From Clostridiales bacterium (GTDB taxonomy: Bacteria > Bacillota > Clostridia > Oscillospirales > Acutalibacteraceae): 16,465 bases of DNA. Of the stretch, positions 1 to 6,423 are shown piece after piece (within the stretch, counting starts at the first letter, position 1; the number at the start of each line of letters is the position of its first letter). Below the pieces are notes generated by a model. It had not been told where the DNA came from and did no database searches. It saw only the letters and a program-made list of their open reading frames with translations. The stretch spans positions 1-16,465 of the forward strand of contig DXVY01000019.1 of the NCBI GenBank assembly GCA_019417145.1. Reading direction: 5' to 3'. The position numbers were made by a program, and so were the translations under genes.

Positions 1-365
1 ACCGGGCGGTGCGGCATATGGAAAAGGGTCGGGTAGTGATCTTTGGCTGCGGCACCGGCAATCCCTTCTTCTCCACCGATACGGCGGCGGCCCTGCGGGC
101 GGCCGAGATCGACGCGGACATTATTTTTAAGGCCACCAATGTGGACGGCGTTTACGACGCCGACCCCAAAACCAATCCCGACGCCAGGAAGTTCGATTCC
201 CTGTCCTATCTGGATGTGCTCAATAACGGGCTACAGGTTATGGATTCCACGGCCGCTTCCCTGTGTATGGATAACAATATCCCCATTCTGGTTTTCAACC
301 TCAACCAACCGGACAATATTGTGCGGGCGGTGACCGGCGAGCAGGTCGGCACCATTGTCAAATAG
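1..365 (+). CDS. pyrH: UMP kinase (uridylate kinase), 3' part
   Basis: UMP kinase phosphorylates UMP to UDP with ATP in the cytoplasm, feeding pyrimidine nucleotide and nucleotide-sugar synthesis; the bacterial enzyme is a hexamer of the amino-acid-kinase fold. Only the last ~120 codons are present. The reading frame is open from base 3, so the gene begins upstream of the window. Visible family signatures are the nucleotide-binding GTGNPFFSTDTAAALR stretch, KATNVDGVYDADP, and the C-terminal DNNIPILVFNLNQPDN motif. The TAG stop is at 363-365. It lies directly before frr in the same orientation, the usual Bacillota order (tsf-pyrH-frr). The internal GTG at 9 and ATG at 18 are ordinary codons inside the conserved R-x-x-R-H-M-E-K-G segment, not starts. 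Identification is secure because the motifs are specific to PyrH. Confidence 0.96.
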   Translation, partial: RAVRHMEKGRVVIFGCGTGNPFFSTDTAAALRAAEIDADIIFKATNVDGVYDADPKTNPDARKFDSLSYLDVLNNGLQVMDSTAASLCMDNNIPILVFNLNQPDNIVRAVTGEQVGTIVK

Positions 366-456
366 GCGTTTTTTCTGTATTGCAGCGGTCGGGGCGTCAA
401 CCGCCGGCGGCATATAAGCACAAAACAGCGGGCGCCCCGCGGGGGTCCCGCAGATC

Positions 457-463
457 AAGGAGG
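457..463 (+). promoter_or_regulatory. Strong Shine-Dalgarno of frr
   Basis: AAGGAGG, 8 nt before the frr ATG. It is the strongest ribosome binding site on the plus strand of this window and fixes the frr start. The rest of the pyrH-frr gap (366-456) is GC-rich, and I see no clear promoter in it. Confidence 0.85.
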
Positions 464-471
464 CATATATT

Positions 472-1026
472 ATGGATCAGCTGATGAAAAATACCGAGGC
501 GCGCATGGAGAAATCCCTGGAGGCCCTGGACCGGGAGTTCGCGTCGGTCCGCGCCGGCCGTGCCAATCCTTCGATTTTGGATAAGGTTGTGGTGGATTAT
601 TACGGCGTGCCCACCCCTGTGGGTCAAATGGCCGCCATTTCCGTGCCCGAGGCCCGCATGTTGCAGATTCAGCCCTGGGACGCTTCCACCCTCAAGGAGA
701 TCGAGAAGGCCATTCAGGTGGCCGATATCGGCATCAACCCCCAGAACGACGGGCGGCTGATCCGGCTGGTCTTCCCGCCCCTCACCGAGGAGCGCCGCCG
801 GGAGCTGGTTAAGGAGATTCACAAGATGTCCGAGGAGGGCAAGGTGGCCGTGCGGTCTATCCGCCGGGACGCCATTGACAAGCTCAAGGCCATGAAGAAG
901 GATGCAAAGATTACCGAGGACGATCTGGCTGCATCGGAAAAGGATGTGCAGAACCTGACCGACAAATTCTGTAAGGAAATCGACAACCTGACCGCTTCAA
1001 AGGAAAAGGAGATCATGGAGATCTAA
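472..1026 (+). CDS. frr: Ribosome recycling factor
   Basis: Ribosome recycling factor works with EF-G to split post-termination ribosomes so that subunits can start a new round of translation. At 184 residues the protein is the normal family length. The signature segment SVRAGRANPSILD (about residues 25-37) and the following VDYYGVPTPVGQMAAISVPE are typical of RRF. The C-terminal half is rich in charged residues and helical (EERRRELVKEIHKMSEEGKVA), matching the three-helix coiled coil of domain I; the central ~75 residues form the small beta domain. The start follows a strong Shine-Dalgarno at 457-463. It sits 106 nt after pyrH, its usual partner. Nothing is truncated or missing. Confidence 0.97.
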   Translation: MDQLMKNTEARMEKSLEALDREFASVRAGRANPSILDKVVVDYYGVPTPVGQMAAISVPEARMLQIQPWDASTLKEIEKAIQVADIGINPQNDGRLIRLVFPPLTEERRRELVKEIHKMSEEGKVAVRSIRRDAIDKLKAMKKDAKITEDDLAASEKDVQNLTDKFCKEIDNLTASKEKEIMEI

Positions 1027-1041
1027 ACCATGGCGATTTCC

Positions 1042-1112
1042 AGGCCCGCAGGGGGCGCACGGAAAGCGGCACCCTGTGCCGTTTCCCTTCCCCGGCGGGC
1101 CTTTCCTTTTTA
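1042..1112 (+). terminator. Nested hairpin with U-rich tail between frr and uppS (terminator or attenuator)
   Basis: Outer arms AGGCCCGC (1042-1049) and GCGGGCCT (1095-1102) enclose an inner stem GGAAA(G)CGGCAC...GTGCCGTTTCC with one bulged G. The tail TTCCTTTTTATAA follows at once. This architecture resembles an intrinsic terminator, although the T-run is interrupted by CC. A CCCCC/GGGGG mini-stem follows at about 1116-1134. Because uppS and later genes lack an obvious strong promoter, partial read-through or processing seems more likely than full termination. The remainder of the 127-nt gap holds no gene. Confidence 0.55.
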
Positions 1113-1153
1113 TAACCCCCCTTTTTTGAGGGGGATTTGGAAAGTGTGATTTT

Positions 1154-1879
1154 ATGTCGGTTTTCGGCAAAGGTAAGGGCGAGCTGCGACTGCCCGCCCA
1201 CATTGCCATTATTATGGACGGCAACGGCCGCTGGGCCAAGCGCCGTTTTCTGCCCCGTTCGGCCGGCCATCAGGCCGGCGCCAAAACCTTTCAGGATATC
1301 GCCCGGTACGCCAATCAAATCGGGATCAGGTATATGACCGTTTATGCCTTTTCCACCGAGAACTGGAAACGGCCCAAGGACGAGGTTGATAACCTGATGA
1401 ACCTGATGCGGGACTATCTCAAGGATGCGAAAAATTTCAAGGATGAAAATATACAGGTGCAGTTCATCGGCGATCTTTCCGTACTGCCGGAGGATATGCA
1501 GGCGCTTATCCGGGAGGACGAGGCCTTGTCGGCCGACGCCACAGGCATGCATCTGAACATTGCCGTTAACTACGGCGGACGGGACGAGCTGGTTCGGGCG
1601 GCCCGACTTATAGCAGAGGAAGCGTCGGCCGGCCGGCTGCGGCCGGAGCAGGTGGATGAGGGGGCCGTCGCCGCCCGGCTGTACACGGCGGGGCAGCCCG
1701 ATCCCGACCTGATCATTCGGCCCAGCGGCGAGTTTCGCCTGTCCAACTTTATGATTTGGCAGGCGGCCTACGCCGAGTTCTGGTTTTCAAATGTGCTGTG
1801 GCCGGATTTTAACCGCAAGCATCTGATGCGGGCCATTGAGGCCTTTAACGGCCGGGACCGCCGATTCGGCGGCGTTTAG
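1154..1879 (+). CDS. uppS: Isoprenyl transferase (undecaprenyl diphosphate synthase)
   Basis: A cis-prenyltransferase that condenses farnesyl diphosphate with eight isopentenyl diphosphates to make undecaprenyl diphosphate, the lipid carrier for peptidoglycan and wall polymers. The 241-residue length is typical. The catalytic motif IAIIMDGNGRWAK carries Asp22. HQAGAKT, YAFSTENWKRP (67-74), the NYGGRDEL substrate motif (139-146) and the C-terminal signature RPSGEFRLSNFMIWQ (189-203) are all present. In the last motif most homologues read RTSGE-x-RLSNF, so Pro190 replaces Thr; the catalytically important Arg, Ser and Glu are retained. The Shine-Dalgarno is weak (GGAAAG, 1139-1144, 9 nt before ATG), so expression may be modest. 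It uses IPP made through Dxr and IspG, encoded downstream in the same cluster. Confidence 0.95.
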   Translation: MSVFGKGKGELRLPAHIAIIMDGNGRWAKRRFLPRSAGHQAGAKTFQDIARYANQIGIRYMTVYAFSTENWKRPKDEVDNLMNLMRDYLKDAKNFKDENIQVQFIGDLSVLPEDMQALIREDEALSADATGMHLNIAVNYGGRDELVRAARLIAEEASAGRLRPEQVDEGAVAARLYTAGQPDPDLIIRPSGEFRLSNFMIWQAAYAEFWFSNVLWPDFNRKHLMRAIEAFNGRDRRFGGV

Positions 1880-1889
1880 AGGCCCTGCC

Positions 1890-1919
1890 CTGTTTAAATT
1901 ATTTTTTCCTTCCTATACT
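1890..1919 (+). promoter_or_regulatory. Possible weak promoter upstream of cdsA
   Basis: The uppS-cdsA gap (1880-1965) contains an AT-rich island in otherwise GC-rich DNA. TATACT at 1914-1919 resembles a -10 box. No good TTGACA-like -35 lies at the right distance (only TG of TTGACA matches at 1890-1895), so this is a weak candidate. The cdsA Shine-Dalgarno AAAGGA lies further downstream at 1951-1956, 9 nt before the ATG. Confidence 0.25.
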
Positions 1920-1965
1920 ACTATCAACATGCGCCCGAACGAGGCGGCGTAAAGGACGGTTTTTT

Positions 1966-2781
1966 ATGAAAAAACGAATCATCACGGCGGCTGTTGGTCT
2001 GGCCGTCCTGGCGGTGGTCCTTTTTCTGCGAGATACCTACCTGGTGGATATTTGTATTACCCTGTGCAACCTGCTGGCGGTCTGGGAGATCCTTCGGGTG
2101 ACCCGTTATGTGACCTGGTGGCCCCTCCTGTTGGCCTGCGCGCTTTACACTGTGGGGGCGCCCTTTGTATACGGCGGCGCCATCCCGGTGAGCATGACGG
2201 CGGTGACCATGCTGTTGGGCATGGTTTTATTCGGGCTGTCTCTGTTGCGGCACAGGGAGGTGCGCCCTATCCAGGCTGCCCTGGCCTTTACCTTTACGGC
2301 CCTTTTAGGCTACGCCTTCAATACCCTGACCGCCCTTTTGCATGATGAAAACGGCCTGCTCTATTTCGCGCTGGCCTGCAACGCCGCCTGGATCACCGAC
2401 GCGGGGGCTTACTTTGTGGGCGTATTTTTTGGTAAACATAAAATGGCCCCCGAAATCAGCCCCAAAAAGACCGTGGAGGGCGCTATAGGGGGACTTGTGG
2501 TCAGCTTTGTGGCCGCTGTTCTGATCTGCCTTGGCTATCAGCAGTTTTTTCTGGAGACGGGCGCGGTGCTGTACCTGCCCGTGCTTATCCTCACGCCTCT
2601 GCTGTCCCTGGCCGGCATGCTGGGGGACCTGACCGCCTCCTATATCAAGCGGGACTGCAAATTGAAGGATTTTGGCAACCTTATGCCCGGTCATGGCGGC
2701 ATAATGGACCGGTTTGACAGCTTTCTGGTAACCGCGCCGCTGCTCTATGCGGCGTTGGATTATTTTCCTCTGATCGGTTGA
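1966..2781 (+). CDS. cdsA: Phosphatidate cytidylyltransferase (CDP-diglyceride synthase)
   Basis: This integral membrane enzyme converts phosphatidic acid and CTP to CDP-diacylglycerol, the precursor of all bacterial phospholipids. The 271-residue protein is made mostly of hydrophobic segments (first around residues 5-21, then several between 29 and 215), consistent with a polytopic membrane protein. The family signature S-x3-K-R-D-x3-KD-x-G-x3-PGHGG-x2-DR-x-D runs from Ser225 to Asp251 (KDFGNLMPGHGGIMDRFD at its core). An upstream conserved patch, TDAGAYFVGVFFGKHKM with SPKKTVEG, lies at 144-172. The start is supported by AAAGGA 9 nt upstream. It sits between uppS and dxr, its usual position. 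Identification is firm. Confidence 0.95.
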   Translation: MKKRIITAAVGLAVLAVVLFLRDTYLVDICITLCNLLAVWEILRVTRYVTWWPLLLACALYTVGAPFVYGGAIPVSMTAVTMLLGMVLFGLSLLRHREVRPIQAALAFTFTALLGYAFNTLTALLHDENGLLYFALACNAAWITDAGAYFVGVFFGKHKMAPEISPKKTVEGAIGGLVVSFVAAVLICLGYQQFFLETGAVLYLPVLILTPLLSLAGMLGDLTASYIKRDCKLKDFGNLMPGHGGIMDRFDSFLVTAPLLYAALDYFPLIG

Positions 2782-2813
2782 GGATAATCCCTTTGGCAGG
2801 TGAATAGAATTTG

Positions 2814-3953
2814 ATGAGAACCATTTCCATATTGGGCTCCACCGGCTCCATCGGCCGGCAGGCGCTGGATGTGGCCCGGGCTGCCGGCTGGAAGGTGGCC
2901 GCTCTGACGGCCTACGGCAATCTGGAGCTTTTGGAGGAGCAGATACGGGAGTTTAGACCTCGCATGGCGGTTCTGGTGGAAAAGGGGGCGGCCGAAACCC
3001 TGCGCGTCCGGGTGGCGGACACGGAGACCCGGGTGCTCTCCGGCCCCCAGGGGGTTTGCGAGGCGGCGGCCGAGGAGGCCGACGTGGTCTTAAACGCCGT
3101 CGTGGGCATTGCCGGCCTGCGGCCCACCCTGGCGGCCATAGAGGCCGGCAGGACGGTGGCTCTGGCCAACAAGGAGACCCTGGTGGCCGGGGGAGAGCTG
3201 GTCATGGAGACCGCCGCCAGGCGGGGCGTATCCATTTTGCCGGTGGACAGCGAGCATTCGGCCATTTTCCAGTGCCTACAGGGCGTGCCGTCAGGAGCCC
3301 TCAAGAGAATCATCCTCACGGCGTCGGGCGGCCCCTTTTTTGGCATGAAGAGGGAGGACCTCCAAAACATTCGCCCGGCCGACGCGTTGCAGCATCCCAA
3401 CTGGTCCATGGGCGCCAAGATCACCGTGGATTCCGCCACCATGATGAACAAGGGGCTGGAGGTCATCGAGGCCTGCCACCTCTTTGGTGTGGGTCCGGAC
3501 GATATCCGGATCGTGGTGCACAGGGAAAGCATTATCCATTCGGCGGTGGAGCTGGCCGACGGGGCGGTGATCGCACAGTTGGGAGCGCCGGATATGCGGC
3601 TGCCCATCCAGTACGCCCTGACCTATCCGGAGCGGCTGCCCTGTCCGGGCAGGGGACTCTCCCTGACCGATATTGGCAAGCTGACCTTTTATGAGCCCGA
3701 CTATGAGACCTTTTCCTGCCTGGAGGTCTGCCTGCGGGCGGCTAGGGCCGGAGGGCTCAAGCCGGCGGCGGCCAATGGGGCTAACGAGGAAGCGGTAGCC
3801 CTCTTTTTGCGGGAGAAAATCTCCTTCCTGCAAATCGGCGAGCTGGTGGCTGCGGCGGCCGAGCGGCAGAGGGCCGTGTCCGCGGCCAGCCTCCAGGATA
3901 TTCTGGAGGCCGACCGAGCGGCCCGGGCCTATGTCCGGGAGCATGTGGGCTGA
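2814..3953 (+). CDS. dxr: 1-deoxy-D-xylulose-5-phosphate reductoisomerase
   Basis: Dxr (IspC) rearranges and reduces DXP to 2-C-methyl-D-erythritol 4-phosphate using NADPH and a divalent metal; it is the first committed step of the MEP isoprenoid pathway and the target of fosmidomycin. At 379 residues it is full length. The NADPH-binding ILGSTGSIG loop lies at residues 6-14. ANKETLVAGG (118-127), the metal ligands Asp145 and Glu147 in LPVDSEHSAIFQCLQG, the flexible-loop HPNWSMGAKITVDSATMMNK (194-213) with third ligand Glu216, and VHRESIIHS (235-243) are all intact. I chose ATG 2814 because the protein then begins MRTISILG as in homologues. TTG 2811 is directly before it and lies better spaced (7 nt) from the weak AGGTGA at 2798-2803, so it remains possible. 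With ispG downstream it supplies precursors for UppS. Confidence 0.95.
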   Translation: MRTISILGSTGSIGRQALDVARAAGWKVAALTAYGNLELLEEQIREFRPRMAVLVEKGAAETLRVRVADTETRVLSGPQGVCEAAAEEADVVLNAVVGIAGLRPTLAAIEAGRTVALANKETLVAGGELVMETAARRGVSILPVDSEHSAIFQCLQGVPSGALKRIILTASGGPFFGMKREDLQNIRPADALQHPNWSMGAKITVDSATMMNKGLEVIEACHLFGVGPDDIRIVVHRESIIHSAVELADGAVIAQLGAPDMRLPIQYALTYPERLPCPGRGLSLTDIGKLTFYEPDYETFSCLEVCLRAARAGGLKPAAANGANEEAVALFLREKISFLQIGELVAAAAERQRAVSAASLQDILEADRAARAYVREHVG

Positions 3954-4068
3954 AGGGATACGCTTTGCGGCGAAAAGCGGGTGTCCGGCGGGGAAGGGCG
4001 CAATATAGTATAGAAACGGGTGATGGCTTATAACGCCGCAGGTACTTTCCATTGCATCCATATGGGGC

Positions 4069-5097
4069 GTGGTCTGGCCCATTCTGGTGGCCGTTTTAAT
4101 CTTCCTTTTTATGATCTTCATCCATGAATTGGGGCATTTCCTGGCCGCCAAGCTCATGGGCGTACGGGTCAATTCCTTTGCCATTGGCTTTGGACCCAAG
4201 CTTATTAAGTGGGGCAAGGGGGAGACCGAATACTCTTTGCGCCTGCTGCCCCTGGGCGGCTTTTGCGCCATGGAGGGCGAGGATGAGGAGAGCGCCGACC
4301 AGCGGGCCTTTTGCAATAAAAAGCCTTGGCGGCGGTTCATTATTACGGCCGCCGGCGCTTTTTTCAACATTTTGTTCGGCTTTGTCATTATGATGATCAT
4401 GCTCATCCCCCAAGAGCGCTTTGCCGTTCCCACGGTGGCCCAGTTCCAGGAGAACGCGGTCAGCCAGCAGAGCGGCTTGCAGGAGGGGGACGAATTTGTA
4501 AAGGTAAACGGTCGGCGGATCTTTACCACTTATGATTTAAGCTATACCTTTTCCAATATCCCCGACGACGGCAAGGTGGATCTGGTTGTAAAAAGAGACG
4601 GGGAAAAGGTGGAGCTGAACGATGTGACCTTTGCCACCGAAGTGGTGGAGGGCATCAACGTGGTGTCGGTGGATTTCTATGTGGAGGGTGTGGAAAAGAC
4701 CCCTCTGACCTTTATTTCCGAAGCCTTTAAGAATACCCTTTCCTACGGCCGGATTGTCTGGTGGTCGCTGATCGATATCGTCACCGGCAAATACGGCATC
4801 AGCCAGGTCTCCGGCCCCGTGGGGGTGACGGCGGCCATCGGCGAGGCGGCCAAGGCGGGCTTTTTCAATCTTCTGCCCATGATCGGCCTGATCACCATCA
4901 ACCTAGGAGTTTTCAACCTGCTGCCCCTGCCGGCGTTGGACGGCGGACGGCTGCTGTTCATCGTCATTGAAATGATCCGGCGCAAGCCGGTGCCGCAAAA
5001 ATATGAAGGGGTCATCCACGCCGTGGGCTTTTTGATCCTGATGGGCTTTATGCTCCTGATTTCCTTTAAAGACATTTATCAGCTGTTCGCGGGATAG
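4069..5097 (+). CDS. rseP: RseP/RasP-type site-2 intramembrane zinc metalloprotease
   Basis: Site-2 proteases cleave transmembrane substrates inside the membrane; the Bacillota member acts on anti-sigma factors and signal-peptide remnants. The 342-residue protein has the zinc-binding HELGH at 19-23 in the first membrane helix, the FGPKL/PLGGF region (41-65), a PDZ domain at roughly 115-200, and the third zinc-ligand motif NLLPLPALDGGRLL at 283-296 with Asp291. The last membrane helix is near 314-333. GTG 4069 is the only conventional start between the upstream stop (4021-4023) and the first helix. It places HExxH where homologues have it, but has no clear Shine-Dalgarno. In-frame ATA 4030 and ATT 4051 are possible unusual starts. 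It follows dxr after 115 nt with no terminator, in the usual cluster order. Confidence 0.93.
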   Translation: MVWPILVAVLIFLFMIFIHELGHFLAAKLMGVRVNSFAIGFGPKLIKWGKGETEYSLRLLPLGGFCAMEGEDEESADQRAFCNKKPWRRFIITAAGAFFNILFGFVIMMIMLIPQERFAVPTVAQFQENAVSQQSGLQEGDEFVKVNGRRIFTTYDLSYTFSNIPDDGKVDLVVKRDGEKVELNDVTFATEVVEGINVVSVDFYVEGVEKTPLTFISEAFKNTLSYGRIVWWSLIDIVTGKYGISQVSGPVGVTAAIGEAAKAGFFNLLPMIGLITINLGVFNLLPLPALDGGRLLFIVIEMIRRKPVPQKYEGVIHAVGFLILMGFMLLISFKDIYQLFAG

Positions 5098-5113
5098 AGT
5101 CCGCCGCGCACCG

Positions 5114-5135
5114 GCCGCAAGCTTTGGCTTGCGGC
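5114..5135 (+). other. Perfect 9-bp hairpin between rseP and ispG
   Basis: GCCGCAAGC (5114-5122), a TTTG loop and GCTTGCGGC (5127-5135) form a perfect stem in the 88-nt gap. No T-run follows, so it is not a standard intrinsic terminator. It may protect or process the mRNA between the two genes. Confidence 0.6.
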
Positions 5136-5172
5136 TGTAAGCGCGTATAGAGGATGTAAAAACAGAGGCTGT

Positions 5173-5177
5173 GGAGG
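5173..5177 (+). promoter_or_regulatory. Shine-Dalgarno that decides the ispG start
   Basis: GGAGG lies 8 nt before ATG 5186. It overlaps the alternative in-frame GTG at 5171, so that GTG cannot be the real start and translation should begin at 5186. Confidence 0.75.
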
Positions 5178-5185
5178 ACGCTGCT

Positions 5186-6232
5186 ATGGAGAGAAAGACA
5201 AAACGAGTGCTGGTAGGGGGGCTGCCCATAGGCGGCGGCGCGCCGGTGACCGTGCAGTCCATGCTCAACTGTCCGGCGGAGGATTTTGAGGGCAGCGTGC
5301 GGCAGGCCAAGGAATTGGAGGCGGCGGGCTGCCAGCTCATCCGGGCGGCCATACCGAACAGGCAGGCGGTGCCCCTGATCGAAAGGCTGAAGGAGACGGT
5401 GGGGGTTCCCATCGTGGCTGATATCCACTTTGACTACCGGCTGGCCCTAGAAGCCGCCGCCGCCGGGGTGGACAAGATCCGCATCAACCCGGGCAATATC
5501 GGGGACGAGGACCGGGTGAAACTGGTGGCCGACGTCTGCCGGCAAAAGGGCATCCCCATCCGCATTGGGGTAAACGCCGGGTCGCTGGAAAAGGAAATCT
5601 TAGCCAAATACGGCGCGCCCACCCCCGAGGCCCTGGTGGAAAGCGCCCTGTACCACGCCTCCCTTTTGGAAAAATTTGATTTTACGGATATTGTGCTGTC
5701 CATGAAGGCCTCCCATGTGCCCACCATGTACAAGGCCTATGCGCTGGCGGCTGAGAGAACCGATTATCCCCTGCATGTGGGCGTCACCGAGGCGGGCACC
5801 GAACGGATGGGCGTGCTGCGGTCGGCTGCCGGCATCGGCGGGCTGTTGCTGCGGGGAATCGGGGATACCATCCGGGTTTCCCTGACCGACCGGCCGGTGA
5901 AGGAGGTGCGGGCCGGCATCGATCTGCTGCGGGCGATAGGGCTCCGGCAGGACGGGGTGCGCATTGTGTCCTGCCCCACCTGCGGACGGACCAAAATCGA
6001 CCTGATCGGCCTGGCCGGACGGGTGGAAGAGGCGCTGCGGGATTGCAAAAAGCCCATTACAGTGGCTGTTATGGGTTGCGTGGTCAATGGTCCCGGCGAG
6101 GCTAAAGAGGCCGACGTGGGGGTGGCCGGCGGCGATGGCTGCGGCCTGATTTTCCGCAAGGGCCAGGTGTTGCGCAAGGTGCCCGAGGAGGATCTTCTGG
6201 ATGCGCTTATGAAGGAAATTGAAAAGCTTTAA
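5186..6232 (+). CDS. ispG: 4-hydroxy-3-methylbut-2-enyl diphosphate synthase
   Basis: IspG (GcpE) is the [4Fe-4S] enzyme that reductively opens ME-cPP to HMBPP, the penultimate step of the MEP pathway. The 348-residue protein is the short Gram-positive type without the plant/Chlamydia insert. The N-terminal TIM barrel shows VTVQSMLNCP (21-30), VADIHFDYRLAL (77-88) and KIRINPGNIG (97-106). The C-terminal domain carries the cluster ligands Cys263 and Cys266 (VSCPTCGRTK), Cys298 (MGCVVNGPGEA) and the fourth ligand Glu305. The start is ATG 5186, behind GGAGG. It belongs to the same pathway as dxr two genes upstream and, in anaerobes, probably takes electrons from ferredoxin or flavodoxin. Nothing is missing. 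Confidence 0.96.
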   Translation: MERKTKRVLVGGLPIGGGAPVTVQSMLNCPAEDFEGSVRQAKELEAAGCQLIRAAIPNRQAVPLIERLKETVGVPIVADIHFDYRLALEAAAAGVDKIRINPGNIGDEDRVKLVADVCRQKGIPIRIGVNAGSLEKEILAKYGAPTPEALVESALYHASLLEKFDFTDIVLSMKASHVPTMYKAYALAAERTDYPLHVGVTEAGTERMGVLRSAAGIGGLLLRGIGDTIRVSLTDRPVKEVRAGIDLLRAIGLRQDGVRIVSCPTCGRTKIDLIGLAGRVEEALRDCKKPITVAVMGCVVNGPGEAKEADVGVAGGDGCGLIFRKGQVLRKVPEEDLLDALMKEIEKL

Positions 6233-6423
6233 CAAAAGAAATGAAAAGCTGTAAGCTGCCGGTTTCTCTGGTTTAACGGTCGGCGCGAAACCGTCTGCGA
6301 GATTTGCGCACGGGTCGGTCAAGGGATAAAGGTATTTTCAAAGGCGGCTGGGGAGACGGCGGATTCCCATGAATCCGGCAGGAAAAAACAGATGAAACGG
6401 CGGAAAGGAATTTGGGTGGAAGA
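6233..6423 (+). other. ispG-polC intergenic region with two small hairpins
   Basis: No convincing gene lies in these 191 nt. CGGTTTC (6260-6266) can pair with GAAACCG (6287-6293). CGGATTC (6360-6366) pairs with GAATCCG (6371-6377) around a CCAT loop, followed by an A-rich rather than T-rich tract. I see no good sigma-70 promoter; TTGCGC at 6304-6309 with TAAAGG 17 nt later is a poor match. A small out-of-frame ORF starting at 6392 overlaps the polC start and looks like chance. Confidence 0.5.

Noticed and set aside
3291..4529. 412-codon minus-strand ORF opposite dxr and rseP
   Set aside because: It spans two well-supported plus-strand genes and their gap, with no family resemblance or ribosome binding site that I can see.
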